A DNA stretch of 64,000 nucleotides, taken from positions 62,001 to 126,000 of the forward strand of contig JBFWQO010000007.1 of the NCBI GenBank assembly GCA_050249415.1. The letters run 5' to 3'. Positions 24,710-40,756 of this stretch are shown piece by piece. The stretch's first letter is position 1; the number at the start of each line of letters is the position of its first letter. The translations under genes and the position numbers were made by a program. Origin of the DNA: CADEFQ01 sp050249415. GTDB lineage: Bacteria; Pseudomonadota; Gammaproteobacteria; Steroidobacterales; Steroidobacteraceae. The notes under the pieces were generated by a model, which was not told the origin of the DNA, made no database searches, and was given only the letters and a program-made list of their open reading frames with translations.

Positions 24710-25243
24710 ATGGCACTCAACCTTGAAGGCAAGAAGGCGCTCGTCGCGGAAGTCGCGGAGGTGGCCGGTTCGGCCCTTTCCGTCGTGGCCGCCGAGTACC
24801 GTGGCCTCTCGGTGACGCAGATGACCGAACTGCGTGCCAGGGCACGGGCCGAGGGCGTGTACATGCGTGTCGTCAAGAACACGCTGGCGCGCAAGGCCGT
24901 GGCAGGCACGACATTCGAGTCGATCGGCTCTCACCTGAAGGGCCCGCTGGTTCTCGCCTTCTCGAAGGACGATCCGGGCGCCGCGGCGCGCGTGATCAGG
25001 GCTTTCGCGAAGGACAACGACAAGCTCGTCGCGACCCTCGTGTCGCTCGGCGGCCCCGTGCTGCCCGGCAAGGACATCGAGAAGGTGGCGAGCATGCCGA
25101 CGCGCGATCAGGCGCTGTCGATGCTGCTGGGCGTGCTCAAGGCACCGATCCAGAAGCTCGCCGGCACGATCGCCGCACCGAACCAGAAGCTCGTGCGCAC
25201 GCTCGCGGCCGTGAGGGACGCGAAGCAGGCGGCCGGCGCCTGA
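24710..25243 (+). CDS. rplJ: 50S ribosomal protein L10
   Basis: A 177-residue protein that anchors L7/L12 dimers at the stalk base. The N-terminus MALNLEGKKALVAEVAEVA and YMRVVKNTLARKA are conserved; the C-terminal helix (QKLVRTLAAVRDAKQAAG) binds L12. ATG 24710 has a strong Shine-Dalgarno; the frame open from 24629 is leader. Confidence 0.97.
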   Translation: MALNLEGKKALVAEVAEVAGSALSVVAAEYRGLSVTQMTELRARARAEGVYMRVVKNTLARKAVAGTTFESIGSHLKGPLVLAFSKDDPGAAARVIRAFAKDNDKLVATLVSLGGPVLPGKDIEKVASMPTRDQALSMLLGVLKAPIQKLAGTIAAPNQKLVRTLAAVRDAKQAAGA

Positions 25244-25277
25244 AGGCTTTGATTCAGAACTTTACGGAGTAAGGACA

Positions 25278-25667
25278 ATGGCTGTTAGCAAAGACGAAAT
25301 CCTCGAGGCAATTTCCAAGATGAGCGTGATGGACGTGGTCGAACTGATCTCCGACATGGAGAAGAAGTTCAACGTCACGGCGGCCGCGCCGGTCGCGGTC
25401 GTGGCGGGTGGCGGCGCAGGCGCTGCCGCGGCCGCGGCCCCGGCGGAAGAGCAGACCGAGTTCACGGTATCCCTGAAGGAATACCCGGCGGACAAGAAAG
25501 TCACGGTCATCAAGGTGATCCGCGAGATCACCGGCCTCGGCCTGAAGGAAGCGAAGGACCTCGTCGAGGGCGTGCCCGCGCTCGTCAAGGAAGGCGTTTC
25601 CAAGGCCGACGTCGACGTAATCAGGAAGAAGCTCGAGGAAGCCGGCGCCAAGGTGGAGGTCAAATAA
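25278..25667 (+). CDS. rplL: 50S ribosomal protein L7/L12
   Basis: A 129-residue stalk protein. The N-terminal dimerisation helix is followed by an alanine/glycine hinge (AGGGAGAAAAAAPAEE) and the C-terminal factor-binding domain with KVIREITGLGLKEAKDLVEG. It lies 34 bases after rplJ. Confidence 0.98.
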   Translation: MAVSKDEILEAISKMSVMDVVELISDMEKKFNVTAAAPVAVVAGGGAGAAAAAAPAEEQTEFTVSLKEYPADKKVTVIKVIREITGLGLKEAKDLVEGVPALVKEGVSKADVDVIRKKLEEAGAKVEVK

Positions 25668-25675
25668 CCTCCATG

Positions 25676-25732
25676 CGCGGCGTTTCGCCGCGTAGCGCGC
25701 GCACGGCGCCCGGCCGGTCACGGTCGGGCGCC
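25676..25732 (+). promoter_or_regulatory. Tandem hairpins between rplL and rpoB
   Basis: First hairpin CGCGGCG-TTT-CGCCGCG (25676-25692), second GGCGCCCG and CGGGCGCC (25705-25732). Neither has a T-run. In E. coli the same spacer holds a partial terminator and an RNase III site that set the ratio of ribosomal protein to polymerase synthesis; a similar role is likely here. Confidence 0.6.
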
Positions 25733-25789
25733 CGCTGCCGCGCGCGTCCGGTCCGCGTGCGCACATTCCAGTTTCAGAGGTAAATCCAG

Positions 25790-29860
<4,071 letters not shown>

Positions 29861-29872
29861 CGGGGCACCCCA

Positions 29873-29983
29873 CGGCGAACAGCGGACAGCGGACAGCGTA
29901 TGGCCGGAAGCGCGCGCCGTGCGCCTCTTCTCTGGCTGCCCGCCGTTCGCCGTTCGCCGTTCGCCGTTCATTGTCCGCCGCCG
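29873..29983 (+). repeat. Heptamer repeat element, complete, between rpoB and rpoC
   Basis: Left units GGCGAAC, AGCGGAC, AGCGGAC, AGCGTAT, GGCCGGA; tip AGCGCGCGCCGTGCGCC; right CTCTGGC, TGCCCGC, then a run of four CGTTCGC-type units (CCGTTCG repeated). This is the longest right arm of the family. It occupies most of the 151-base rpoB-rpoC spacer, which is normally under 100 bases. Confidence 0.85.
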
Positions 29984-30011
29984 CCTGCCCGACTGTATTC
30001 CGGAGAAGCTC

Positions 30012-34207
<4,196 letters not shown>

Positions 34208-34211
<4 letters not shown>

Positions 34212-34234
34212 TCCGCCGCCCTGCGGCGGATCAG
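34208..34234 (+). terminator. Hairpin at the rpoC stop codon
   Basis: CTGATCCGCCG and CGGCGGATCAG form an 11-bp perfect stem with loop CCCTG, and CCTTTGGCTT follows. The stem contains the rpoC stop codon. It is probably the terminator of the rplKAJL-rpoBC transcript, with a poor T-run. Confidence 0.7.
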
Positions 34235-34274
34235 GCCTTTGGCTTATAGCTCAAGGCTGATGGCCGGAGGGAGA

Positions 34275-34302
34275 GCGCCGCGGGCTGCACAGCCCGTGGC
34301 GC
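34275..34302 (+). promoter_or_regulatory. Second hairpin after rpoC, upstream of a lipoprotein gene
   Basis: GCGCCGCGGGCTG and CAGCCCGTGGCGC, 13-bp arms with one G-T pair around CA. It ends 27 bases before the lipoprotein start. It could be a backup terminator or a leader structure. Confidence 0.5.
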
Positions 34303-34329
34303 GTCGCCTGCCGAATCCGGAACGTGACC

Positions 34330-34689
34330 ATGCGATCGGTCGTCTCCACCGTGTGTGTCGTGCTCGTGGCCGCGTGCGCGCCGGTGCCGCGCGTCGAGAG
34401 CCTGCAGGGCGCCGAGCGCGTCACATCCGGGCGGGGCGGCGTGCTCCAGGTGTACAGCGCGCGCGGTATAGGCTCGTTCGTGCTGCGGGACCGGCTGCCC
34501 ACGCGGATCTGTTTTCACTACGACGGGAGGCGTGCCTTCACGAAGCTCGAAGGTTTCGAGCTGACCCGCGGCGAAGGTGACAGCCGCGAGGACGCCGCGG
34601 TGGTGGACATTGCGGGCGGCTGCGCGCGCATCGGTGCCGGTCAGGGCGCCGGGCCATGGGAAGTGCTGTTCGTCGACTACTTCAGGTAG
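34330..34689 (+). CDS. Small lipoprotein of unknown function
   Basis: A 119-residue protein with a lipoprotein signal MRSVVSTVCVVLVAACAPVP; the lipobox is LVAAC with Cys16. The mature part has ICFHYDGRRAFTKLEGFELT and two more cysteines and probably forms a small beta domain. No family is recognised. GTG 34324 is an alternative start two codons upstream. No clear promoter was seen, and it may be read through from rpoC. Confidence 0.65.
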   Translation: MRSVVSTVCVVLVAACAPVPRVESLQGAERVTSGRGGVLQVYSARGIGSFVLRDRLPTRICFHYDGRRAFTKLEGFELTRGEGDSREDAAVVDIAGGCARIGAGQGAGPWEVLFVDYFR

Positions 34690-34700
34690 AAGTTCAACCG

Positions 34701-34786
34701 CGAATGGCGAACAGCGAGTGGCGAGCAGCCAGACCGCTGGTAACGTCCTCTGGCCGTTCGCCGTTCGCCACTCGCTGTTCGCCGCC
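34701..34786 (+). repeat. Heptamer repeat element, complete, between two convergent genes
   Basis: Left GGCGAAC, AGCGAGT, GGCGAGC, AGCCAGA; tip CCGCTGGTAACGTCCT, which differs from the usual GC-rich tip; right CTGGCCG, TTCGCCG, TTCGCCA, CTCGCTG, TTCGCCG. It lies between the lipoprotein gene and the end of the oppositely oriented SIMPL gene. Confidence 0.85.
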
Positions 34787-34810
34787 TGCGCCGCCCCTTT
34801 GGGCGCGGCG

Positions 34811-35524
34811 TCAGTCCTCCAGGAAGAACTGTATGGTCGTCACCACCCGGATCTGCTTGTATTCGGGCGAGAAGGCGTCGCGATCCTCGATCGAGAAGTA
34901 ACCCTGCTGCGCGTTCCTGATCGAGCCGACCTTGCTGCCGGAGTCCTTCGCGAACTGCTCCGCCGCCTTGCGCGCGTCGCGGGTGGCGACGGCGATCATC
35001 CCTGGCTTGATCCGGTCGAGGCCGGTGTAGGAAAACTGCGTGCGGCTCTCGTAGTTCTGCACGAGCGCGACGCCCTCCTTGACGAGATCGCCGAGCAGCT
35101 CGTTCGCCTTGCGCACTTCGTCGATCCGCTGCGAGCGCAATGTGACGACGACCTCCGCGACATAGCGCTGCAGGTTGCCGCCGCGGTCGGCCATGCCCTG
35201 CGCGTTGCGGTCCTGGATCTGGGGAGCCGAGACGCTCACCTCGTCACCGGCGAAATGCTGGCCGAGGAATGCGCGGACCTTCCGTTCGCTGTCGTCGGAC
35301 AGGCGCTGCAGCGTCGCCAGGTCATCGGCCGTGACCGCGTAGCGCAGCGGCCAGATCACGAGATCGGCCTTGGCCTCGCGTTCGGCGAGCCCCTTGACCG
35401 TGACATAACGATCCGCGGCACGCGCTTCGAGCAAGCCGTGGCCGATGAACCACCCCCCGGCCGCGATGCCCGATGCGACGAGCAGTGCCGGGAGGGCCGC
35501 GTGGAGCACTTTCGTATCGTTCAT
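34811..35524 (-). CDS. SIMPL-domain (DUF541) membrane-anchored protein
   Basis: A 237-residue protein with one N-terminal membrane segment or uncleaved signal (HAALPALLVASGIAAGGWFI). The SIMPL domain follows: YVTVKGLAEREAKADLVIWP, EVSVSAPQIQDR, YVAEVVVTLRS, ending VVTTIQFFLED. Proteins of this family are periplasmic, of poorly known role; E. coli YggE is linked to oxidative stress. It is divergent from the next lipoprotein gene, with a TGTAG-T-CTACA palindrome at 35531-35541 between them that could be a shared operator. Confidence 0.85.
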   Translation of the reverse strand: MNDTKVLHAALPALLVASGIAAGGWFIGHGLLEARAADRYVTVKGLAEREAKADLVIWPLRYAVTADDLATLQRLSDDSERKVRAFLGQHFAGDEVSVSAPQIQDRNAQGMADRGGNLQRYVAEVVVTLRSQRIDEVRKANELLGDLVKEGVALVQNYESRTQFSYTGLDRIKPGMIAVATRDARKAAEQFAKDSGSKVGSIRNAQQGYFSIEDRDAFSPEYKQIRVVTTIQFFLED

Positions 35525-35566
35525 GGTACCTGTAGTCTACAAGTTACCGGAGTACGTGGAGCGCGC

Positions 35567-35896
35567 ATGAAAATGACGAGAGTAATGCTGGCGATCGGCG
35601 TCGCACTGTGGCTCGGCGCCTGCGCGGGCACGCCACCGGCGACGACCACCGAGGCGACTCCGCCGGCTGCCCCCCCGGCCGCTCCCGCAGCCACACCGGC
35701 GGCGCCGCCGGCCGCAAAGCAGCCCCAAACCGCGCGTCTCGATCCGAATGAGACCGTCTGCCGCCGCCAGATCACGACCGGCAGCCGGTTCGCTGAAACC
35801 CGCTGCCAGACCCGCCAGCAGTGGGACATGGAGCAGCGCGAGGCCCGCAAGCAGACCGAGGACTCGCAGGGCAGTGTCGGTCCGACACAGCGCTGA
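35567..35896 (+). CDS. Proline/alanine-rich lipoprotein with conserved CRRQ...TGSR motif
   Basis: A 109-residue protein with lipoprotein signal MKMTRVMLAIGVALWLGACA (lipobox LGAC). A Pro/Ala/Thr-rich linker of about 35 residues follows, then a compact C-terminal motif VCRRQITTGSRFAETRCQTR with two cysteines. I have seen this motif in short uncharacterised proteins of related bacteria; the function is unknown. ATG 35573 is an alternative start. Confidence 0.65.
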   Translation: MKMTRVMLAIGVALWLGACAGTPPATTTEATPPAAPPAAPAATPAAPPAAKQPQTARLDPNETVCRRQITTGSRFAETRCQTRQQWDMEQREARKQTEDSQGSVGPTQR

Positions 35897-35934
35897 GGCG
35901 TCCTGCATGAATGCGTGCGGCACTGCACCATGCA

Positions 35935-35963
35935 TTGACAGGTCCCTGACGGCTACCTAGAAT
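35935..35963 (+). promoter_or_regulatory. Sigma-70 promoter of the str operon
   Basis: A perfect TTGACA (35935-35940), a 17-bp spacer and TAGAAT (35958-35963), followed by a C/G-rich start region. This is the best promoter match in the window, 116 bases before rpsL. Confidence 0.85.
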
Positions 35964-36018
35964 CCCCCGCCTTTTCGCCCGGCCGCGAGCTGCCGGTCGG
36001 GGAAACGCGACAGACACG

Positions 36019-36057
36019 CAACGTCGGGCCGGCACCCGCAGGGCCGGCCCGGCGTTG
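36019..36057 (+). promoter_or_regulatory. Leader hairpin of the str operon
   Basis: CAACGTCGGGCCGGC pairs with GCCGGCCCGGCGTTG over 15 positions with one G-T pair; the loop is ACCCGCAGG. CTTCACTTTTCTGGAG follows and supplies the rpsL ribosome-binding site. It lies between the promoter and rpsL, so it can act as an attenuator or as a structured leader. Confidence 0.7.
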
Positions 36058-36078
36058 CTTCACTTTTCTGGAGATTGC

Positions 36079-36453
36079 ATGGCCACTACGGGTCAGTTGA
36101 TCCGGCAACCGCGCCGGACCCGCACGGAGAAAACGAAAGTGCCGGCGCTCGGCGCGGCGCCGCAGAAGCGCGGTGTCTGCACCCGTGTCTATACGACGAC
36201 CCCGAAGAAGCCGAACTCGGCGCTTCGCAAGGTGTGCCGCGTGCGCCTCGTCAACGGCTACGAAGTGTCTTCGTACATCGGCGGGGAAGGCCACAACCTC
36301 CAGGAACACTCGGTGGTGCTGATCCGCGGCGGGCGCGTCAAGGACCTGCCGGGCGTGCGCTACCACACGGTGCGCGGCACGCTCGATTGCGCCGGTGTCG
36401 GCGAACGCAAGCAGGGTCGTTCCAAGTACGGCGCCAAGCGCCCCAAGAAGTAA
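36079..36453 (+). CDS. rpsL: 30S ribosomal protein S12
   Basis: A 124-residue decoding-centre protein. Lys43 (TTPKKPNSALRK) and Lys88 (GGRVKDLPGVR), the streptomycin-resistance positions, are wild type. The start at ATG 36079 follows TCTGGAG. It is the first gene of the str operon. Confidence 0.98.
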   Translation: MATTGQLIRQPRRTRTEKTKVPALGAAPQKRGVCTRVYTTTPKKPNSALRKVCRVRLVNGYEVSSYIGGEGHNLQEHSVVLIRGGRVKDLPGVRYHTVRGTLDCAGVGERKQGRSKYGAKRPKK

Positions 36454-36468
36454 TTCCAGGTAGTCATC

Positions 36469-36948
36469 ATGTCACGTCGAGCCCAGGCGCCCCATCGCGA
36501 AATCCTGCCCGATCCGAAGTTCCACAGCGAAATGCTGGCGAAGTTCATGAACGTCGTGATGGAGAGCGGCAAGAAATCCGCCGCCGAACGCATCATCTAC
36601 GGCGCGATCGACCGCATCGGCGAGAAGACCGGCCGGCAGGGCCCGGATGCGCTCGATCTGCTGTCGCAGGCGCTCGACAACGTCAAGCCGATGATCGAGG
36701 TCAAGTCGCGCCGCGTCGGCGGCGCGACCTACCAGGTGCCGGTCGAGGTGCGCGCCACGCGCCGCCAGACCCTCGCGATGCGCTGGGTGATCGAGGCCGC
36801 ACGTGACCGGAGCGAGAAGTCGATGTCGGCCCGCCTCGCGCACGAACTGATGGAAGCCGCCGAGAACCGCGGCGCCGCCGTGCGCAAGCGCGAAGACACG
36901 CATCGCATGGCGGAGGCCAACAAGGCCTTCGCGCACTACCGGTGGTGA
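36469..36948 (+). CDS. rpsG: 30S ribosomal protein S7
   Basis: A 159-residue primary 16S-binding protein that organises the 30S head. LPDPKFHSEMLAKFMNVVM and VGGATYQVPVEVRATRRQTL are conserved. In E. coli S7 represses the str operon from the rpsL-rpsG spacer; here that spacer is only 15 bases, so such control would need a different site. Confidence 0.98.
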   Translation: MSRRAQAPHREILPDPKFHSEMLAKFMNVVMESGKKSAAERIIYGAIDRIGEKTGRQGPDALDLLSQALDNVKPMIEVKSRRVGGATYQVPVEVRATRRQTLAMRWVIEAARDRSEKSMSARLAHELMEAAENRGAAVRKREDTHRMAEANKAFAHYRW

Positions 36949-36953
36949 GCGCC

Positions 36954-39041
36954 ATGCCCCGCACGACGCCCATCGAGCGCTACCGCAACATCGGTATCTC
37001 GGCGCACATCGACGCCGGCAAGACGACGACGACCGAGCGCATCCTGTTCTACACCGGCGTGTCGCACAAGCTCGGCGAAGTGCACGACGGCGCCGCGATC
37101 ATGGACTACATGGAGCAGGAGCAGGAGCGCGGCATCACGATCACGTCGTCGGCGACGACGTGTTTCTGGAAGGGCATGGACAAGACCTTCCCCGAGCACC
37201 GCATCAACATCATCGACACGCCGGGTCACGTCGACTTCACGATCGAAGTCGAGCGCAGCCTGCGCGTGCTCGACAGCGCGGTGGCGCTGTTCGATTCGGT
37301 GGCGGGCGTGCAGCCGCAGTCGGAAACGGTGTGGCGCCAGATGAACCGCTACCACGTTCCGCGCATCGCGTTCGTCAACAAGATGGACCGCGCGGGCGCC
37401 AATTTCCTGCGCTGCGTCGACATGATCCGCACGCGCCTGCGCGGCAATCCCGTGCCGATCCAGCTGCCGATCGGCGCCGAAGACAATTTCGAGGGCGTCG
37501 TCGACCTCGTGCGCATGAAGGCGATCTACTGGGATATGGAAACCCAGGGGATGAAGTTCGAGTACCGCGACATTCCCGAGTCGATGCGCGCCCAGAGCCT
37601 CGAGTACCACAACAGGATGATCGAGGCGGCGGCCGAAGCCAACGAGACGCTGGTGCACAAGTACCTCGAGGAGGGCACGCTGTCGGACGAGGAGATCCGC
37701 CAGGGCCTGCGCGAGCGATCGCTGCGCAACGAAATCGTGCTGTGCATGTGCGGCACGGCCTTCAAGAACAAGGGTGTGCAGGCGCTGCTCGATGCGGTCA
37801 TCGAATACATGCCCTCGCCGACCGAGGTCGCGGACGTCAAGGGCCTCAACGAGGCCGGCGAACCGGACACGCGCCCGTCGAGCGACGAGGCGCCGTTCTC
37901 GGCGCTCGCGTTCAAGATCCTGAACGATCCTTTCGTCGGCAACCTCACCTTCTTCCGCGTCTATTCGGGCGTGCTCAATTCGGGCGACACCGTCTACGTG
38001 CCGGGCAAGGGCAGGAAGGAACGCATCGGCCGCCTGCTGCAGATGCACGCGAGCGAGCGCACCGAGATCAAGGAAGTGCGCGCGGGTGACATCGCGGCGG
38101 CCGTGGGCCTGAAGGACGTGATCACCGGCGACACGCTGTGCGACCTCGAGAAGGTGATCACGCTCGAGAAGATGGTGTTCCCCGAGCCGGTGATCTCGGT
38201 CGCGATCGAGCCGAAGACCAAGGCCGACCAGGAAAAAATGGGGCTGGCGCTGCAGCGCCTCGCGAAGGAAGACCCGTCGTTTCGTGTCAGCACCGACCAG
38301 GAGTCGGGGCAGACGATCATCGCGGGCATGGGTGAGCTGCACCTCGAGATCATCGTCGACCGCATGAAGCGCGAGTTCAAGGTCGAGGCGAACGTCGGCA
38401 AGCCGCAGGTCGCCTACCGCGAGACGATCCGCGCCGCGGTCGAGTCGGAAGGCAAGTTCGTGCGCCAGTCGGGCGGGCGCGGCCAGTATGGCCACGTGTG
38501 GCTCAAGATCGAGCCGCAGCCGGAAGGCAAGGGCTACGAGTTCGTCAACGGCATCGTCGGCGGCTCGGTGCCGCGCGAATACATCCCCGCGGTCGACAAG
38601 GGCATCCGTGAGGCCGTCGAGACCGGCGTCATCGCGGGCTATCCGGTCGTCGACGTCAAGATCACGCTGTTCGACGGTTCGTACCACGACGTCGACTCGA
38701 ACGAGATGGCGTTCAAGATCGCGGGCTCTATGGGCTTCAAGGAAGGCTTCAGGAAGGCGAAGCCGGTGATGCTCGAGCCGATCATGAAGGTCGAGGTCGT
38801 GACGCCGGAGGATTACTCGGGTGACGTGATCGGCGACCTGAACCGCCGCCGCGGCCAGATCCAGGGCATGGACGACGGTCCGGCGGGCAAGGTGATCACG
38901 GCCGACGTGCCGTTGTCCGAGATGTTCGGTTATGCAACCACTGTGCGCTCGATGAGCCAGGGCCGTGCGACGTTCACGATGGAATTCTCGAAGTACCTCG
39001 AGGTCCCGCCGAACATCGCCGAGTCGTTGATCAAGAAATAA
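36954..39041 (+). CDS. fusA: Elongation factor G
   Basis: A 695-residue translocase GTPase. G1 AHIDAGKTTT, switch II DTPGHVDF, G4 NKMDRAG; domains II-V are complete. GTG codons at 36942 and 36945 are in frame but lie in rpsG; ATG 36954 begins the normal PRTTPIERYRNIGI N-terminus. It is separated from tuf copy 2 by 15 bases. Confidence 0.98.
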   Translation: MPRTTPIERYRNIGISAHIDAGKTTTTERILFYTGVSHKLGEVHDGAAIMDYMEQEQERGITITSSATTCFWKGMDKTFPEHRINIIDTPGHVDFTIEVERSLRVLDSAVALFDSVAGVQPQSETVWRQMNRYHVPRIAFVNKMDRAGANFLRCVDMIRTRLRGNPVPIQLPIGAEDNFEGVVDLVRMKAIYWDMETQGMKFEYRDIPESMRAQSLEYHNRMIEAAAEANETLVHKYLEEGTLSDEEIRQGLRERSLRNEIVLCMCGTAFKNKGVQALLDAVIEYMPSPTEVADVKGLNEAGEPDTRPSSDEAPFSALAFKILNDPFVGNLTFFRVYSGVLNSGDTVYVPGKGRKERIGRLLQMHASERTEIKEVRAGDIAAAVGLKDVITGDTLCDLEKVITLEKMVFPEPVISVAIEPKTKADQEKMGLALQRLAKEDPSFRVSTDQESGQTIIAGMGELHLEIIVDRMKREFKVEANVGKPQVAYRETIRAAVESEGKFVRQSGGRGQYGHVWLKIEPQPEGKGYEFVNGIVGGSVPREYIPAVDKGIREAVETGVIAGYPVVDVKITLFDGSYHDVDSNEMAFKIAGSMGFKEGFRKAKPVMLEPIMKVEVVTPEDYSGDVIGDLNRRRGQIQGMDDGPAGKVITADVPLSEMFGYATTVRSMSQGRATFTMEFSKYLEVPPNIAESLIKK

Positions 39042-39056
39042 GAGAGGAAACGCGTC

Positions 39057-40247
39057 GTGTCGAAAGAGAAGTTTGAACGGACGAAGCCGCACGTGAACGT
39101 GGGGACGATCGGTCACGTGGACCATGGCAAGACGACGCTGACGGCGGCGCTGACGAAGGTGATGGCGGAGACGCACGGCGGGTCGTTCATGGCGTACGAC
39201 CAGATCGACCGTGCGCCGGAGGAGAAGGCTCGCGGGATCACGATTTCGACGTCGCACGTGGAGTACCAGTCGAAGGAGCGCCATTACGCGCACGTGGACT
39301 GCCCGGGGCACGCCGACTACGTGAAGAACATGATCACGGGTGCGGCGCAGATGGACGGGGCGATTCTGGTGGTGTCGGCGGCGGACGGTCCGATGCCGCA
39401 GACGCGCGAGCACATTCTGCTGGCGCGCCAGGTGGGCGTGCCGTACATCGTGGTGTACATGAACAAGGCGGACATGGTCGACGACAAGGAGCTGCTGGAG
39501 CTGGTGGAGATGGAGGTCCGGGAGCTGCTGTCGACGTACAAGTTTCCCGGGGACGCCACGCCGATCGTGATCGGCTCGGCGCTGAAGGCGCTGGAGGGCG
39601 ACACGAGCGAGATCGGCGTTCCCTCGGTGGTGAAGCTGGTGGCGGAGATGGACAAGTACATTCCGGTGCCGCCGCGGGAAGTGGACAAGCCGTTTCTGAT
39701 GCCGGTGGAGGACGTGTTTTCGATTTCGGGCCGCGGCACGGTGGTGACGGGGCGCATCGAGCGCGGGATCGTGAAGGTGAACGACGAGATCGAGATCGTC
39801 GGCATCAAGGCGACGCAGAAGACGACGTGCACGGGCGTGGAGATGTTCAGGAAGCTGCTCGACGAGGGTCGGGCGGGCGACAACGTGGGAGTGCTGCTGC
39901 GCGGCACGAAGCGCGAGGAAGTGGAGCGCGGCCAGGTGCTGGCCAAGCCCGGTTCGATCACGCCGCACACGCAGTTCGAGTGCGAGGTGTACGTGCTGAC
40001 GAAGGAGGAGGGCGGGCGCCACACGCCGTTCTTCAAGGGCTATCGGCCGCAGTTTTACTTTCGCACGACGGACGTGACCGGGACGATCGAGTTGCCGGCG
40101 AACACGGAGATGGTGATGCCGGGCGACAACATCAAGATGACGGTGGAGCTGATCGCGCCGATCGCGATGGAGGACGGGCTGCGCTTTGCGATCCGCGAGG
40201 GCGGGCGCACGGTCGGGGCCGGTGTGGTCTCCAAGGTATTGAAGTAA
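39057..40247 (+). CDS. tufA: Elongation factor Tu, copy 2
   Basis: A 396-residue protein, the same as copy 1. It sits in the str operon after fusA, the tufA position. The tract shared with copy 1 runs from 39053 to 40339 (1287 bases) and includes the GTG start region and most of the downstream repeat. It has the same G-ending codon bias as copy 1. Confidence 0.99.
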   Translation: MSKEKFERTKPHVNVGTIGHVDHGKTTLTAALTKVMAETHGGSFMAYDQIDRAPEEKARGITISTSHVEYQSKERHYAHVDCPGHADYVKNMITGAAQMDGAILVVSAADGPMPQTREHILLARQVGVPYIVVYMNKADMVDDKELLELVEMEVRELLSTYKFPGDATPIVIGSALKALEGDTSEIGVPSVVKLVAEMDKYIPVPPREVDKPFLMPVEDVFSISGRGTVVTGRIERGIVKVNDEIEIVGIKATQKTTCTGVEMFRKLLDEGRAGDNVGVLLRGTKREEVERGQVLAKPGSITPHTQFECEVYVLTKEEGGRHTPFFKGYRPQFYFRTTDVTGTIELPANTEMVMPGDNIKMTVELIAPIAMEDGLRFAIREGGRTVGAGVVSKVLK

Positions 40248-40267
40248 GCAGGTATAGAGGCAGCATA

Positions 40268-40355
40268 CGGCGAACGGCGAACGGCTAACAGCCAGAGAAA
40301 GACGCGCGCAGCGCCTCCCTCCGGCTACTCGCCGATCGCTGCCCGCTGTTCGCCG
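40268..40355 (+). repeat. Heptamer repeat element, complete, after tuf copy 2
   Basis: Identical to the element after tuf 1 up to 40339, then different: TGCCCGCTGTTCGCCGG replaces CACTCGCCGGTCGC. The right arm still pairs with the left. It lies between tuf and rpsJ. Confidence 0.85.
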
Positions 40356-40369
40356 GTTGGAGTTGAGCA

Positions 40370-40681
40370 ATGGCTAACCAGAACATCCGCATTCGCCTCA
40401 AGGCTTTCGATCATCGCCTGATCGACAGCTCGGCGCGCGAGATCGTCGAAACGGCGAAGCGCACGGGCGCGACGGTGCGCGGCCCGGTGCCGCTGCCGAC
40501 GAAGATGGAGCGCTTCACGCTGCTCGTCTCGCCGCATGCCGACAAGGATGCCCGTGACCAGTTCGAGTTGCGCACGCACAAGCGCCTGATGGACATCCTG
40601 AACCCGACCGACAAGACGGTGGACGCGCTGATGAAGCTCGAGCTGCCGGCGGGCGTGGATGTGCAGATCAAGCTGAATTAA
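40370..40681 (+). CDS. rpsJ: 30S ribosomal protein S10
   Basis: A 103-residue protein, also the NusE partner of NusB/NusG. IRIRLKAFDHRLIDSSAREI and GPVPLPTKMERFTLL are conserved. It is normally the first gene of the S10 operon. Here a half repeat, a promoter and a long leader separate it from rplC, so it appears to belong to the str transcript. Confidence 0.98.
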   Translation: MANQNIRIRLKAFDHRLIDSSAREIVETAKRTGATVRGPVPLPTKMERFTLLVSPHADKDARDQFELRTHKRLMDILNPTDKTVDALMKLELPAGVDVQIKLN

Positions 40682-40682
40682 G

Positions 40683-40720
40683 AGGCGAACAGCAGGCGGC
40701 GAACCGCGGGCAGCCAGAGG
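40683..40720 (+). repeat. Heptamer repeat element, left half, after rpsJ
   Basis: AGGCGAAC, AGCAGGC, GGCGAAC, CGCGGGC and AGCCAGA at 7-bp steps. The right arm is missing; a promoter -35 box begins two bases later. Confidence 0.72.
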
Positions 40721-40721
40721 G

Positions 40722-40749
40722 TTGCGCGGGCCGCCCGGACTGCTATAAT
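40722..40749 (+). promoter_or_regulatory. Promoter for rplC and downstream genes
   Basis: TTGCGC (40722-40727), a 16-bp spacer and a perfect TATAAT (40744-40749), followed by GCGCGG. The GC discriminator is typical of growth-rate-controlled promoters. The start would fall near 40756. Confidence 0.78.
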
Positions 40750-40756
40750 GCGCGGC

